64,000 bases of DNA, taken from Reticulitermes speratus (taxonomy: Eukaryota; Arthropoda; Insecta; Blattodea; Rhinotermitidae). The stretch is from assembly GCA_021186555.1 (NCBI GenBank), contig JAJKFL010000006.1, forward strand, positions 46,262,138 through 46,326,137. Direction: 5' to 3'. The notes beneath the pieces are model-generated. The model searched no databases, had not been told where the DNA came from, and saw only the letters and a program-made list of their open reading frames with translations. The translations under genes were made by a program, and so were the position numbers. This document shows, piece after piece, positions 10,974-22,605 of the stretch (positions are counted from its first letter, which is position 1; each line of letters opens with the position of its first letter).

Positions 10974-11168
10974 GATGTCACTTTTCGGAACGCACAAATT
11001 TAATGTTAAAATTTACTGCATTTTGTTCTGAGTAAAATTAGTAAACTTTGCTCACTTTAAAGTAACTTTCCATCTTTTTCATGGTTTAAGCGATTGTCGG
11101 TATCGCAAGCCGTTAGACGCAGTAACAAAAAGCATCAGACGCACACGTGTGTAAATATCACGACGATA
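10974..11168. other. Unique spacer
   Basis: AT-rich sequence with no supported feature. Confidence 0.5.
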
Positions 11169-13790
11169 CACGTACAGTAGGTACGATGTTATCTAACTTA
11201 CTGCCACGTACAGTAGGTACGATGTTAACTAACTTACTGCCACGTACAGTAGGTACGATGTTAACTAACTTACTGCCACGTATAGTAGGTACGATGTTAA
11301 CTAACTTACTGCCACGTACAGTAGGTACGATGTTAACTAACTTACTGCCACGTACAGTAGGTACGATGTTAACTAACTTACTGCCACGTAAAGTAGGTAC
11401 GATGTTAACTAACTTACTGCCACGTATAGTAAGTACGATGTTAACTAACTTACTGCCACGTACAGTAGGTACGATGTTAACTAACTTAGTGCCACGTACA
11501 GTAGGTACGATGTTAACTAACTTACTGCCACGTATAATAGGTACGATGTTAACTAACTTACTGCCACGTAAAGTAGGTACGATGTTAACTAACTTACTGC
11601 CACGTATAGTAGGTACGATGTGAACTAACTTACTGCCACGTATAATAGGTACGATGTTAACTAACTTACTGCCACGATATAGTATACGATGTTAACTAAC
11701 ATGACTGCCACGTACAGTAGGTACGATGTTAACTAACTTACTGCCACGTAAATTAGGTACGATGTTAACTAACTTACTGCCACGTATAGTAGGTACGATG
11801 TTAACTAACTTACTGCCACGTACAGTAGGTACGATGTTAACTAACTTACTGCCACGTACAGTAGGTACGATGTTAACTAACTTACTGCCACGTACAGTAG
11901 GTACGATGTTAACTAACTTACTGCCACGTACAGTAGGTACGATGTTAACTAACTTACTGCCACGTAAAGTAGGTACGATGTTAACTAACTTACTGCCACG
12001 TATAGTAAGTACGATGTTAACTAACTTACTGCCACGTACAGTAGGTACGATGTTAACTAACTTACTGCCACGTACAGTAGGTACGATGTTAACTAACTTA
12101 CTGCCACGTACAGTAGGTACGATGTTAACTAAGTTACTGCCACGTAAGTAGGTACGATGTTAACTAACTTACTGCCACGTATAGTAGGTACGATGTTAAC
12201 TAACTTACTGCCACGTACAGTATGTACGATGTTAACTAACTTACTGCCACGCACAGTAGGTACGATGTTAACTAACTAACTGCCACGTACAGTAGGTACG
12301 ATGTTAACTAACTTACTCCACGTACAGTAGGTACGATGTTAACTAACTTAGTGCCACGTACAGTAGGTACGATGTTAACTAACTTACTGCCACGTACAGT
12401 AGGTACGATGTTAACTAAGTTACTGCCACGTCTAATAGGTACGATGTTAACTAAGTTACTGCCACGTAAAGTAGGTACGATGTTAACTAACTTACTGCCA
12501 CGTACAGTAGGTACGATGTTAACTAACTTACTGCCACGTATAGTAGGTACGATGTTAACTAACTTACTGCCACGTACAGTAGGTACGATGTTAACTAACT
12601 TACTGCCACGTATAGTAGGTACGATGTTAACTAACTTACTGCCACGTACAGTAGGTACGATGTTAACTAACTTACTGCCACGTCTAATAGGTACGATGTT
12701 AACTAACTTACTGCCGCGTACAGTAGGTACGATTTTAACTAAGTTACTGCCACGTAAAGTAGGTACGATGTTAACTAACTTACTGCCACGTACATTAGGT
12801 ACGATGTTAACTAAGTTACTGCCACGTCTAATAGGTACGATGTTAACTAACTTACTGCCACGTACAGTAGGTACGATGTTAACTAACTTACTGCCACGTC
12901 TAATAGGTACGATGTTAACTAACTTACTGCCACGTACAGTAGGTACGATGTTAACTAACTTACTACCACGTATAATAGGTACGATGTTAACTAACTTACT
13001 GCCACGTATAATAGGTACGATGTTAACTAACTTACTGCCACGTATAATAGGTACGATGTTAACTAACTGCCACGTATAATAGGTACGATGTTAACTTACT
13101 GCCACGTACAGTAGGTACGATGTTAACTAACTTACTGCCACGTCTAATAGGTACGATGTTAACTAACTTACTGCCACGTATAATAGGTACGATGTTAACT
13201 AACTTACTGCCACGTACAGTAGGTACGATGTTAACTAACTTACTGCCACGTATAATAGGTACGATGTTAACTAACTTACTGCCACGTATAATAGGTACGA
13301 TGTTAACTAACTTACTGCCACGTATAATAGGTACGATTTTAACTAACTTACTGCCACGTATAATAGGTACGATGTTAACTAACTTACTGCCACGTATAAT
13401 AGGTACGATGTTAAACTAACTGCCACGTATAATAGGTACGATGTTAACTTTACTGCCACGTACAGTAGGTACGATGTTATCTAACTTACTGCCACGTATA
13501 ATAGGTACGATATTAACTAACTTACTGCCACGTATAATAGGTACGATGTTAACTAACTTACTGCCACGTACAGTAGGTACGATGTTAACTAACTTACTGC
13601 CACGTATAATAGGTACGATGTTAACTAACTTACTGCCACGTATAATAGGTACGATGTTAACTAACTTACTGCCACGTATAATAGGTACGATGTTAACTAA
13701 CTTACTGCCACGTATAGTAGGTACGATGTTAACTTACTGCCACGTATAGTAGGTACGATGTTAACTAACTTACTGCACTGTTAACTAACT
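11169..13790. repeat. 36-bp minisatellite array
   Basis: About 73 copies of a 36-bp unit (core GGTACGATGTTAACTAACTT). One three-base slot varies among ACA, ATA, AAA and CTA. CTA variants are confined to the right half and ATAATAGG units dominate the far right, so expansion was regional. Rare indels (near 11675, 12145, 12315, 13070, 13410, 13735) break an otherwise open plus frame of 12 residues per unit (GTMLTNLLPRTV). The breaks argue against coding. Confidence 0.97.
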
Positions 13791-14164
13791 AGTGTACCCT
13801 GTTGGCAACTTATGTAACCTCAAACAGACCGGCTTTAATGTGGATTCTGATCGCATCTAGAAACCTGTTGCAGTACCTATCTCTGTAACAGACGTGGTTA
13901 CCGTGTTTATTGGTAACATTCGGAGAAAATTTCATTATAAGTTACTTTACTGTGTTTCCCTTAGATCCTTGCTACAAAATATGGTACAGACGTCCATGTC
14001 GCTAGTGCACATACATACATACACACATGTCTATGTATGTATGTATATATGTATATATGTATATGTATGTCATCTTACGTCTGCATATTTATCACATAAC
14101 AGCTTGCATCATTTGGGACCTCGCATGAAAATTGCCGCTCTGAAGGACACGATAAAAGGTACAG
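13791..14164. other. Spacer with (TATG)n tract
   Basis: Unique sequence plus CATA/TATG tetranucleotide tracts at about 14009-14068. No gene is supported. Confidence 0.6.
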
Positions 14165-14450
14165 TACGAACTGTAATTGAGGCACTGCGCTACAAGCCGG
14201 TAGGTCGCGGGTTCGATTCCCGATGGTGTCATTGGAATCTTTCATTGACATAATCGTTTCGGTCGCACTATGGCCCTGGGGTCGACTCAACCTCTAACAG
14301 AAATGAGTACCAGGAATATTTCCTGGGGGGTAAAGGCGGCCGGAGCTTAGGGCTGACAACCTTACCACCTTCAAGTGCCGATTGTCTGGAAATCTGGGAG
14401 CGTTAACCCCCTGAAACCCTAAGGGTCTGTCCAGGCCTGTACAGGGATTT
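14165..14450 (+). mobile_element. tRNA-derived SINE, plus strand
   Basis: A B box (GGTTCGATTCC, 14209-14219) lies in a T-arm-like stretch CGGGTTCGATTCCCG. The A box is weak. The body includes GGTAAAGGCGGCCGGAGC and ends CTGTACAGGGATTTTTTTT. The GTACAGGGAT end matches the SINE at 7465, so both belong to one family or share a 3' domain. Confidence 0.7.
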
Positions 14451-14632
14451 TTTTTCCAATGGCTCAACAGCCCCTTGGGGGCCTACGCCGCCTCATTATC
14501 GGGCTTCACGATCACACTTTTTAGATACACGACACTCGGGGTAGAACTCCTCTGGACGAGTGATCAGCCCGACGCAGAGACCTATACCTTACAACACACA
14601 ACACTCACAACAGACAGACATCACTGCAGTGA
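14451..14632 (-). mobile_element. SINE body fragment, minus strand
   Basis: Matches the 3' part of the SINE at 38437-38690 (GCCCCTTGGGGGCCTA; GAACTCCTCTGGACGAGTGA; ACACAACACTCACAACAGAC). The tRNA-like head is missing, so the copy is 5' truncated. It abuts the plus-strand SINE end to end. Confidence 0.7.
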
Positions 14633-15301
14633 TTGAGACTAGCTCAATCAACAGGACCCACCTGAGTAGGCCTGAAGACGGAAGAAGAGCCATCTTACGA
14701 AACGTCGTGAATTTTAGATGTTATATATTTTTACATCTTACATTTTATTCACATCAAAGACGACACACAAAGTCCTACAAACAGGCGGTTCACAGTGGTA
14801 TATACCATCGTCAAATCCTTTTAGAATTCAAGAATCACTTTCTTAACTTATTCTTACCAAACCCATTTGTCAAATTTTGAGATGCAACTGCAAACCGGTA
14901 ACCATCAAAACGAACCAGTAACCATGTCCACCAACACTGAAACTCGCTCCACTTACCAACCAAGCGCATTGCGTGTTAGACATCACGCATATCAGAATGT
15001 CTCCGATATTACACGTGATTTGACGTAACATGTGGTGCTCGAGATTAAAGTCTTGTAGAGCGTTACAACGTTAAAGTTATCGTTAAACAACTAACAGTCT
15101 GTACGGCGTAACGTCCCAGAATAGTTCATACTGTTGGAAAATTGTTAGCCCTTGCAAGACCGTTTCAGCGTAAGCAAAATTTTACAATGTAGAGCCTCTG
15201 TTCCGTATTGTGATTGCCATATATACAGCTGCTGCTGTTATGCTGAATTGCCAGCACTGCTTTATGCTGTATCCAAGTAGATACCTGTGAAAGCTCCATA
15301 G
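14633..15301. other. Spacer with degenerate hammerhead-like motif
   Basis: Near 14660-14710 the sequence CCTGAAGACGG, a possible AAGA/TCTT stem II and ACGAAACGTCGTG resembles the motif in the fold-back elements. Stem I does not form well. I see nothing in the remainder. Confidence 0.35.
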
Positions 15302-16970
15302 ATTCATACTACTGTGATGCCACAGTAGTATGAATGTATGGGGCTAAGGTAGCTACTGTGATGCCACAGTAGTATGTATCTATGGGGCTATGGTAGCTAC
15401 TGTGATGCCACAGTAGTATGAATGTATGGGCTATGGTAGCTACTGTGATGCCACAATAGTATGTATCTATGGGGCTTGTGGATGCCCAGATAAAGTCTTG
15501 GGCTTACAACGTAAACTTACGTTGAACCTAACAGCGTACGGTAAGTCAGAATATCTATTGGTGGTAAAGTAGCCTTAACTTACGTAGCCATACAATAGAT
15601 TGTTCTATGGTGCAAAAAGTGTAGCTTATGTGATTGCCAGCAATAGTATGTATCATATGAGCTCCTAATGTCAACTACTGTGATGCCACAGTAGTATGAA
15701 TTATGGGGCTAAGGTAGCTACTGTGATGCCAAGTAGTATGTATCTATGGGGCTAAGGTAGCTACTGTGATGCCACATAGTATGTAATTATGGGGCTATGG
15801 TAGCTACTGTGATGCCACAATAGTATGTATCTATGGGGCTATGGTAGCTACTGTGATGCCACAATAGTATGTATCTATGGGGCTAAGGTAGCTACTGTGA
15901 TGCCATAATAGTATGTATCTATGGGCTAAGGTAGCTACTGTGATGCCACAATAGTATGTATCTATGGGGCTAAGGTAGCTACTGTGATGCCACAATAGTA
16001 TGTATCTATGGGGCTAAGGTAGCTACTGTGATGCCACAATAGTATGTATCTATGAGGCTAAGGTAGCTACTGTGATGCCAAATAGTATGTATCTATGGGG
16101 CTAGGTAGCTACTGTGATGCCACAATAGTATGTATCTATGGGGCTAAGGTAGCTACTGTGATGCCACAATAGTATGTATCTATGGGGCTATGGTAGCTAC
16201 TGTGATGCCACAATAGTATGTATCTATGGGGCTAAGGTAGCTATTGTGATGCCACAATAGTATGTATCTATGGGCTAGGTAGCTACTGTGATGCCACAAT
16301 AGTATGTATCTATGGGGATAAGGTAGCTACTGTGATGCCAAATAGTATGTATCTATGGGGCTATGGTAAACTACTGTGATGCCACAATAGTATGTATCTA
16401 TGGGGCTATGGTAACTACTGTGATGCCACAATAGTATGTATCTATGGGGCTAAGGTAGCTACTGTGATGCCACAATAGTATGTATCTATGGGGCTATGGT
16501 AGCTACTGTGATGCCACAATAGTATGTATCTATGGGGCTAAGGTAGCTACTGTGATGTCCACAATAGTATGTATCTATGGGGCTAATCGTACTACTGTGA
16601 TGCCACAATAGTATGTATCTATGGGGCTAAGGTAGCTACTGTGATGCCACAATAGTATGTATCTATGGGGCTAGGTAACTACTGTGATGCCACAATAGTA
16701 TGTATCTATGGGGCTATGGTAACTACTGTGATGCCACAATAGTATGTATCTATGGGGCTAAGGTAGCTACTGTGATGCCACAATAGTATGTATCTATGGG
16801 GCTAAGGTAGCTACTGTGATGCCACAATAGTATGTATCTGTGGGGCTAAGGTACTACTGTGATGCCACAATAGTATGTATCTATGGGCTAAGGTAGCTAC
16901 TGTGATGCCACAATAGTATGTATCTATGGGGCTATGGTAGCTACTGTGATGCCACAGTAGCTACCATAGC
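15302..16970. repeat. 44-bp array with hairpin core and palindromic ends
   Basis: About 35 copies of a 44-bp unit (GGTAGCTACTGTGATGCCAC plus AATAGTATGTATCTATGGGG with four more bases). Each unit can form a hairpin around ATGC (CTACTGTG / CACARTAG). The first copy extends to a perfect 15-bp stem (15302-15316 with 15321-15335). The last extends to a perfect 18-bp stem (16931-16948 with 16953-16970). A disturbed stretch at about 15480-15660 contains non-unit sequence. Scattered single-base deletions follow it. Confidence 0.95.
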
Positions 16971-17570
16971 TATCTGTGCAAACAAAGGTTATAGCCTATT
17001 TACATTGAAATTTATTGTGAGAAAGATCGAGCATATTCAAGCGTAGCTAAGTTCAGTGACTTGACATTCCTGCGATGACAGCTGTCAACAGACGATGACA
17101 GTATCAGTCATTGGTGTCAGTATGCCACAAAAGGTTTTGCACAAAATTCGGTATACTAATATTTACTTTAGCAGTTCTCATACGGCTATCATCTTTGCTA
17201 CTTTTCGTAACCGATACAACAAAAGCCTAACATTCCACATTAATAACTATATCAAAATGCAAAGAATGCCTGCTGCCTGTCGGTCAAGAACTTTGTGTCC
17301 TCCAGTTCTTTTATAAAAACGTAAAAGTCAAAACATGGAGAGTTATAACTTTTTCTGTTGTTTTGTGTGGGTGTGAAACTTGCTCTGTCAGATGAACATA
17401 GGCCGAGGGTGATCGATATAGGGTGTTGAGGGGGGTATTTGGGTCTAAGAGGGGGAAGGCACAGGAGAATGGAGAAAATTGCTAAAGGAGGAGCTTCATG
17501 ATACATATTCCTCTCGAAGTACGAATATTGTCGTGGTGATTAAATGAACGATTTTGAGACGACCTGGGCA
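16971..17570. other. Unique spacer, no gene seen
   Basis: Two short open frames (plus at 17095, minus at 17252) have no recognisable domain or supporting context. Confidence 0.5.
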
Positions 17571-17800
17571 TGAGGGAAGTATGGATGATAAGAGAAATGC
17601 GTACAGAATTTTGGTGGGGAAACTAAAAGGATATATATCACTTAGAAGATACACATGTAAATGTGAGGGTGACATTGTAATGGAAGATGGGAAGACGTGG
17701 ACTGGATTAATCTGGCTAAGGTTAGACCAATAAACGGGCAGTTGTGAAAACGTTGATCAGCTTTCTGGTGTCATAAAATGCAGAGATTGTTTGGCAAGCT
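17571..17800 (+). pseudogene. Decayed repeat-associated coding remnant
   Basis: In shifting plus frames the sequence reads fragments such as GRWEDVDWINLAKVR. They resemble an abundant repeat peptide I recall from blattodean genomes (…DWINLAQDRDRWRALVNAVMNLRVP…). Stops and frameshifts make it non-functional. Related remnants lie at 21722-21856 and about 53700-53960. The transposon class is uncertain. A LINE 3' region is plausible. Confidence 0.4.
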
Positions 17801-17879
17801 GAGGAACTATCAGCATCTCACGTGTAAGTGTGCAGTAAGGATTACGTCACTTGTACAGTACATTTTGATTATACAAATC

Positions 17880-18037
17880 TCATTCAGACAAACGTACACA
17901 GTTTCGTGTTATTCAACACATCTTTTTATTAAAGACTGCCCCTGAAGATGAACCTTAAATATGTTCGAAACATGTTGGGCAGTCTTTAATAAAAACTTGT
18001 GTTCAATAACATGAAACATTGTACATTTGTGTGAATA
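17880..18037. mobile_element. Inverted repeat with hammerhead-like motif at its tip
   Basis: The left arm (17880-17941) and right arm (17977-18037) are imperfect reverse complements (GTTATTCAACACA against TGTGTTCAATAAC; ATTAAAGACTGCCC against GGGCAGTCTTTAAT). The arms meet around a hammerhead-like core, so the whole element folds as a single long hairpin whose terminal structure is that core. This differs from 5093-5625 and 39381-39870, where one motif lies inside each arm. Confidence 0.65.
17929..17989 (+). ncRNA. Hammerhead ribozyme-like motif with long stem I
   Basis: Stem I TTAAAGACTGCCC (17929-17941) pairs perfectly with GGGCAGTCTTTAA (17977-17989). Between them: CTGAAGA core (17942-17948), unpaired T, stem II GAAC/GTTC, GAAA (17967-17970), palindrome ACATGT (17970-17975) and cleavage base T (17976). 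Stem III is too short to close within one molecule (AC/GT over two bases), but ACATGT could pair between two molecules, as proposed for minimal Penelope hammerheads. Stem I of 13 perfect pairs is the longest in the window. Confidence 0.65.
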
Positions 18038-18378
18038 ACATTTGTGTGTGCTGTAAGTTCAGCAACAAAAGCAATTGCTACTTTTGGACATGTGTCACTC
18101 TTACTCCAAAGCCATCAACCCTTGAACCTAGTTCAGTTAAACCTCCCGGATGTTTCCAAACGATCCTTCCGTTATAAGGCTGAGGTGTCTGATTGAGCAG
18201 GTTGAGCACAAGGGTGGCTGCAACACGTGCAGGCTAACAAGCCCCACACGCCCCTCATTCGCACTCGATTGCTTCATGGCAAGGCGTAAATTTCTGCTTG
18301 ATAAAAAGAATAATAAAACTATTTGTGCGCATACAAAATGATATATTGTGTTAGCAACTGGGAGGTGGCGACGGGGGA
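18038..18378. other. Unique spacer, no gene seen
   Basis: Non-repetitive sequence. A 63-codon open frame at 18150 has no recognisable features. Confidence 0.5.
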
Positions 18379-20497
18379 ACTTAGTCTTACGTAGAGAGAG
18401 ATGTTAGGTGAAGACTTGGTCTTACGTAGAGAGAGATGTTAGGTGAAGACTTGGTCTTACGTAGAGAGAGATGTTAGGTGAAGACTTGGTCTTACGTAGA
18501 GAGAGATGTTAGGTGAAGACTTGGTCTTACGTAGAGAGAGATGTTAGGTGAAGACTTGGTCTTACGTAGAGAGAGATGTTAGGTGAAGACTTGTTCTTAC
18601 GTAGAGAGAGATGTTAGGTGAAGACTTGGTCTTACGTAGAGAGAGATGTTAGGTGAAGACTTGGTCTTACGTAGAGAGAGATGTTAGGTGAAGACTTGTT
18701 CTTACGTAGAGAGAGATGTCAGGTGAAGACTTGTTCTTACGTAGAGAGAGATGTTAGGTGAAGACTTGGTCTTACGTAGAGAGAGATGTTAGGTGAAGAC
18801 TTGGTCTTACGTAGAGAGAGATGTCAGGTGAAGACTTGGTCTTACGTAGAGAGAGATGTTAGGTGAAGACTTGGTCTTACGTAGAGAGAGATGTTAGGTG
18901 AAGACTTGGTCTTACGTAGAGAGAGATGTTAGGTGAAGACTTGATCTTACGTAGAGAGAGATGTTAGGTGAAGACTTGGTCTTACGTAGAGAGAGATGTT
19001 AGGTGAAGACTTGGTCTTACGTAGAGAGAGATGTTAGATGAAGACTTGTGTTGAAGACAGAGGTCTTACGTAGAGAGAGATGTTAGGTGAAGACTTGTGT
19101 TGAAGACAGAGGTCTTACGTAGAGAGAGATGTTAGGTGAAGACTTGGTCTTACGTAGAGAGAGATGTTAGGTGAAGACTTGGTCTTACGTAGAGAGAGAT
19201 GTTAGGTGAAGACTTGTGTTGAAGACAGAGGTCTTACGTAGAGAGAGATGTTAGGTGAAGACTTGTGTTGAAGACAGAGGTCTTACGTAGAGAGAGATGT
19301 TAGGTGAAGACTTGGTCTTACGTAGAGAGAGATGTTAGGTGAAGACTTGGTCTTACGTAGAGAGAGATGTTAGGTGAAGACTTGGTCTTACGTAGAGAGA
19401 GATGTTAGGTGAAGACTTGTGTTGAAGACAGAGGTCTTACGTAGAGAGAGATGTTAGGTGAAGACTTGGTCTTACGTAGAGAGAGATGTTAGGTGAAGAC
19501 TTGTTCTTACGTAGAGAGAGATGTTAGGTGAAGACTTGGTCTTACGTAGAGAGAGATGTTAGGTGAAGACTTGGTCTTACGTAGAGAGAGATGTTAGGTG
19601 AAGACTTGTTCTTACGTAGAGAGAGATGTCAGGTGAAGACTTGTTCTTACGTAGAGAGAGATGTTAGGTGAAGACTTGGTCTTACGTAGAGAGAGATGTT
19701 AGGTGAAGACTTGGTCTTACGTAGAGAGAGATGTCAGGTGAAGACTTGGTCTTACGTAGAGAGAGATGTTAGGTGAAGACTTGGTCTTACGTAGAGAGAG
19801 ATGTTAGGTGAAGACTTGGTCTTACGTAGAGAGAGATGTTAGGTGAAGACTTGATCTTACGTAGAGAGAGATGTTAGGTGAAGACTTGGTCTTACGTAGA
19901 GAGAGATGTTAGGTGAAGACTTGGTCTTACGTAGAGAGAGATGTTAGATGAAGACTTGTGTTGAAGACAGAGGTCTTACGTAGAGAGAGATGTTAGGTGA
20001 AGACTTGTGTTGAAGACAGAGGTCTTACGTAGAGAGAGATGTTAGGTGAAGACTTGGTCTTACGTAGAGAGAGATGTTAGGTGAAGACTTGGTCTTACGT
20101 AGAGAGAGATGTTAGGTGAAGACTTGTGTTGAAGACAGAGGTCTTACGTAGAGAGAGATGTTAGGTGAAGACTTGTGTTGAAGACAGAGGTCTTACGTAG
20201 AGAGAGATGTTAGGTGAAGACTTGGTCTTACGTAGAGAGAGATGTTAGGTGAAGACTTGGTCTTACGTAGAGAGAGATGTTAGGTGAAGACTTGGTCTTA
20301 CGTAGAGAGAGATGTTAGGTGAAGACTTGTGTTGAAGACAGAGGTCTTACGTAGAGAGAGATGTTAGGTGAAGACTTGGTCTTACGTAGAGAGAGATGTT
20401 AGGTGAAGACTTGGTCTTACGTAGAGAGAGATGTTAGGTGAAGACTTGGTCTTACGTAGAGAGAGATGTTAGGTGAAGACTTGTGGTGAAGACAGAA
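18379..20497. repeat. 35-bp array with 910-bp higher-order repeat
   Basis: Units of 35 bp (core TTACGTAGAGAGAGATGTTA) alternate with 49-bp units that gain GTTGAAGACAGAGG. Markers recur exactly 910 bp apart: ATGTCAGG at 18717 and 19627, TTGATCTTAC at 18941 and 19851, TTAGATGAAG at 19034 and 19944. The right half is therefore a block duplication of the left, including the order of 35- and 49-bp units. Confidence 0.97.
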
Positions 20498-20640
20498 GTA
20501 TAGCACTGTCTGTGCACTTCGTGGTGATCCCAGGGTGTCTTCAGAGACTGATGAATAAACAGCACCTGCTGATGGGTTTTGTGGACTGTAGTTGGTCTGT
20601 CTGCACAGCAGGACTGGCTTCACGTACCATCCACTTGTCC
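20498..20640. other. Short unique spacer
   Basis: Links the 35-bp array to a CTAT-rich array. Nothing is recognised in it. Confidence 0.5.
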
Positions 20641-21180
20641 TTTATCTATCTATCTATCTAACTATCTATCTAACTATTTAACTATTTATCTATCTGTCCA
20701 TCATCTATTTCTATCTATCTGTCCATCTATGTATTTCTATCTATCTGTCCATCTATCTATTTCTATCTATCTGTCCATCTATCCATTTCAATCTATCTGT
20801 CCATCTATCTATTTCTATATATCTGTCCATCTATCTATTTCTATATATCTGTCCATCTATCTATTTCTATCTCTCTGTCCATCTATCTATTTCTATATAT
20901 CTGTCCATCTATCTATTTCTATCTCTCTGTCCATCTATCTATTTCTATATATCTGTCCATCTATCTATTTCTGTCTATCTGTCCATCTATCTATTTCTAT
21001 CTATCTGTCCATCTATCTATTTGTATCTATGTGTCCATCTATCTATTTCTATCTATCTGTCCATCTATCTATTTCTATCTATCTGTCCATCTATCTATTT
21101 CTATCTATCTGTCCATCTATCTATTTCTATCTATCTGTCCATCCATCTATCTATCTATATCTATCTGCCTATATGTTCCT
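20641..21180. repeat. 26-bp array grown from a CTAT microsatellite
   Basis: It starts as plain CTAT/TAACTAT tetranucleotides, then settles into a 26-bp period (GTCCATCTATCTATTTCTAT plus CTATCT) for about 18 copies, and ends in CTAT repeats. A higher-period array has apparently formed inside a microsatellite. The long plus-strand open frame follows from the composition. Confidence 0.95.
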
Positions 21181-21721
21181 CTATCTAGCTATATTATTAA
21201 CGCTGTCCATGCCATCTAGTTTCCGAAAATTGTCGATAAATCTTGCTTTTCATGAAAATTGTTTCAGTGACATTCATACTTTACGTAAGTTTGCATGACA
21301 TTTAACCCATCCTTTTGATATTTCTCGACCGATTTTCGTGAAATTCGTCACAGAAGATCTCCACGCAGTTCCGTTGTTTGTGAGTTTCTTTAAACTCTGC
21401 GGAGTGAAAGCCGTGCTTTACTTGTGGAAGTAGACTGAATGTAGCTTGTATATACTACACTTATATCGACTTTGGATAGAATTCTATACGAAAGGTGGAA
21501 GTAGACTATATATTCTAATATTCTATATATTCTATATATTCTAATGTTCTATATATTCTATATATTCTAATATTATATCCCACCTACACCTGGGCCTTTC
21601 AACTGGCCTCAATCCTCCACGCTTCCCTACCAAAATCCTGTATTAATTTCCCTTCTCCCCCATTTGTGCCACATTCCCCGCCCATCTTATCCTCCTCTAT
21701 TTTATCACCCTAATAACATTT
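21181..21721. other. Spacer with interspersed-repeat fragment and ATTCTATAT tract
   Basis: About 21225-21440 contains GATTTTCGTGAAATTCGTCA. Variants of this motif recur at about 41935, 47140-47430 and 54060, so it marks an interspersed repeat family. An imperfect tandem of TATATATTCTA lies at about 21508-21575. No gene is seen. Confidence 0.5.
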
Positions 21722-21856
21722 GGTGATAGGGAGAGGTGGCGAGCTGTTGTGAATGCGGTAATGAACCTTCGGGTTCCATAAAACGCGGGGAATTTCTTGA
21801 CTAGCTGACGACCTGTTAGCTTCTCAAGAAGGACTGTGCTACATGGAGTTAGTTAG
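21722..21856 (+). pseudogene. Remnant of transposon-type ORF C-terminus with (TTAG)n tail
   Basis: In one plus frame the sequence reads GDRERWRAVVNAVMNLRVP, stop, NAGNFLTS, stop, RPVSFSRRTVLHGVS, stop at 21854-21856. It is followed at once by GTTA/GTCA tetranucleotides. I recall this peptide as widespread in cockroach and termite genomes. Two internal stops make it defective. A short-repeat tail directly after the last stop fits the 3' end of a non-LTR element, but the class is inference. Confidence 0.5.
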
Positions 21857-21916
21857 TTAGTTGGTTAGTTAGTTAGTCAGTTAGTTAGTCAGTCAGTTAG
21901 TTAGTTAGTCAGTTAA
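21848..21916. repeat. (TTAG)n / (AGTC)n microsatellite
   Basis: Imperfect tetranucleotides GTTA, GTCA and GGTTA. They are not the insect telomere repeat TTAGG, since the period here is four. Confidence 0.9.
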
Positions 21917-22475
21917 TAACATTTCGTGATCAGTACAAATCATGAAGCCCCTTACTGTTCATTTATTTCCCGGTCTCCTGTTACCTCGTCTCCGTCAGGT
22001 CCAAATAGCTTCTTCAGCGCCCTATTTTCGAACACGCTCCGCCTGTGTTGTGCCCTTAATGCGAAAGACCAAGTTTCCCACCCGTATAAAACAAGTTTGA
22101 TCTCAGGTGGCTCGCATTTGAACTACTTAGTTATGCTAACTAAGGGAACTTGGCTGTCTGTTGTGGAACTGAATTAATAGGCAATATTGCTAACGTCTCG
22201 CGTGCTGTGCCCGGGGGACAGGGGGGCCGCTAGGATGAGAAGGTGAAGAAAGGGGGCTGTCCCCTAATATTATCCCTGTCTTCCCTCAGGCTTGGTCCTG
22301 CTGTTGGTGGGCATTATGGGATGCAAGACTGAACATGGTGAGATGTTGGGAAGCAGTGATTAGTGTACAGGGTGTTCTGTTATTGCTTTGGTCGAACTGC
22401 TTAGCACATGGACATCGAACGTTTTTGACAAAGGGCCAGACCCGTTATTGTGGGCTGTTCGCGGGCCGCACGTGG
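21917..22475. other. Spacer, no gene supported
   Basis: Unique sequence. An 83-codon plus frame at 21926 and one at 22335 running into the hexamer tract show no recognisable domain. Confidence 0.5.
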
Positions 22476-22561
22476 AACAGTGACAGTGACAGTGACAGTG
22501 ACAGTGACAGTGACAGTGACAGTAACAGTGACAGTGACAGTAACAGTAACAGTGACAGTAA
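22476..22561. repeat. (GACAGT)n hexamer microsatellite
   Basis: About 14 copies of the hexamer with AACAGT variants. The apparent SDSDSD or TVTVTV peptides from it are meaningless. Confidence 0.95.
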
Positions 22562-22605
22562 GCGGTGTACATGACTGTCTGAATTATTGTGTGATTTGTG
22601 TACTA

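Noticed and set aside
21848-21916. Insect telomere repeat
   Set aside because: The period is four (TTAG), not TTAGG, and the tract is short and imperfect.
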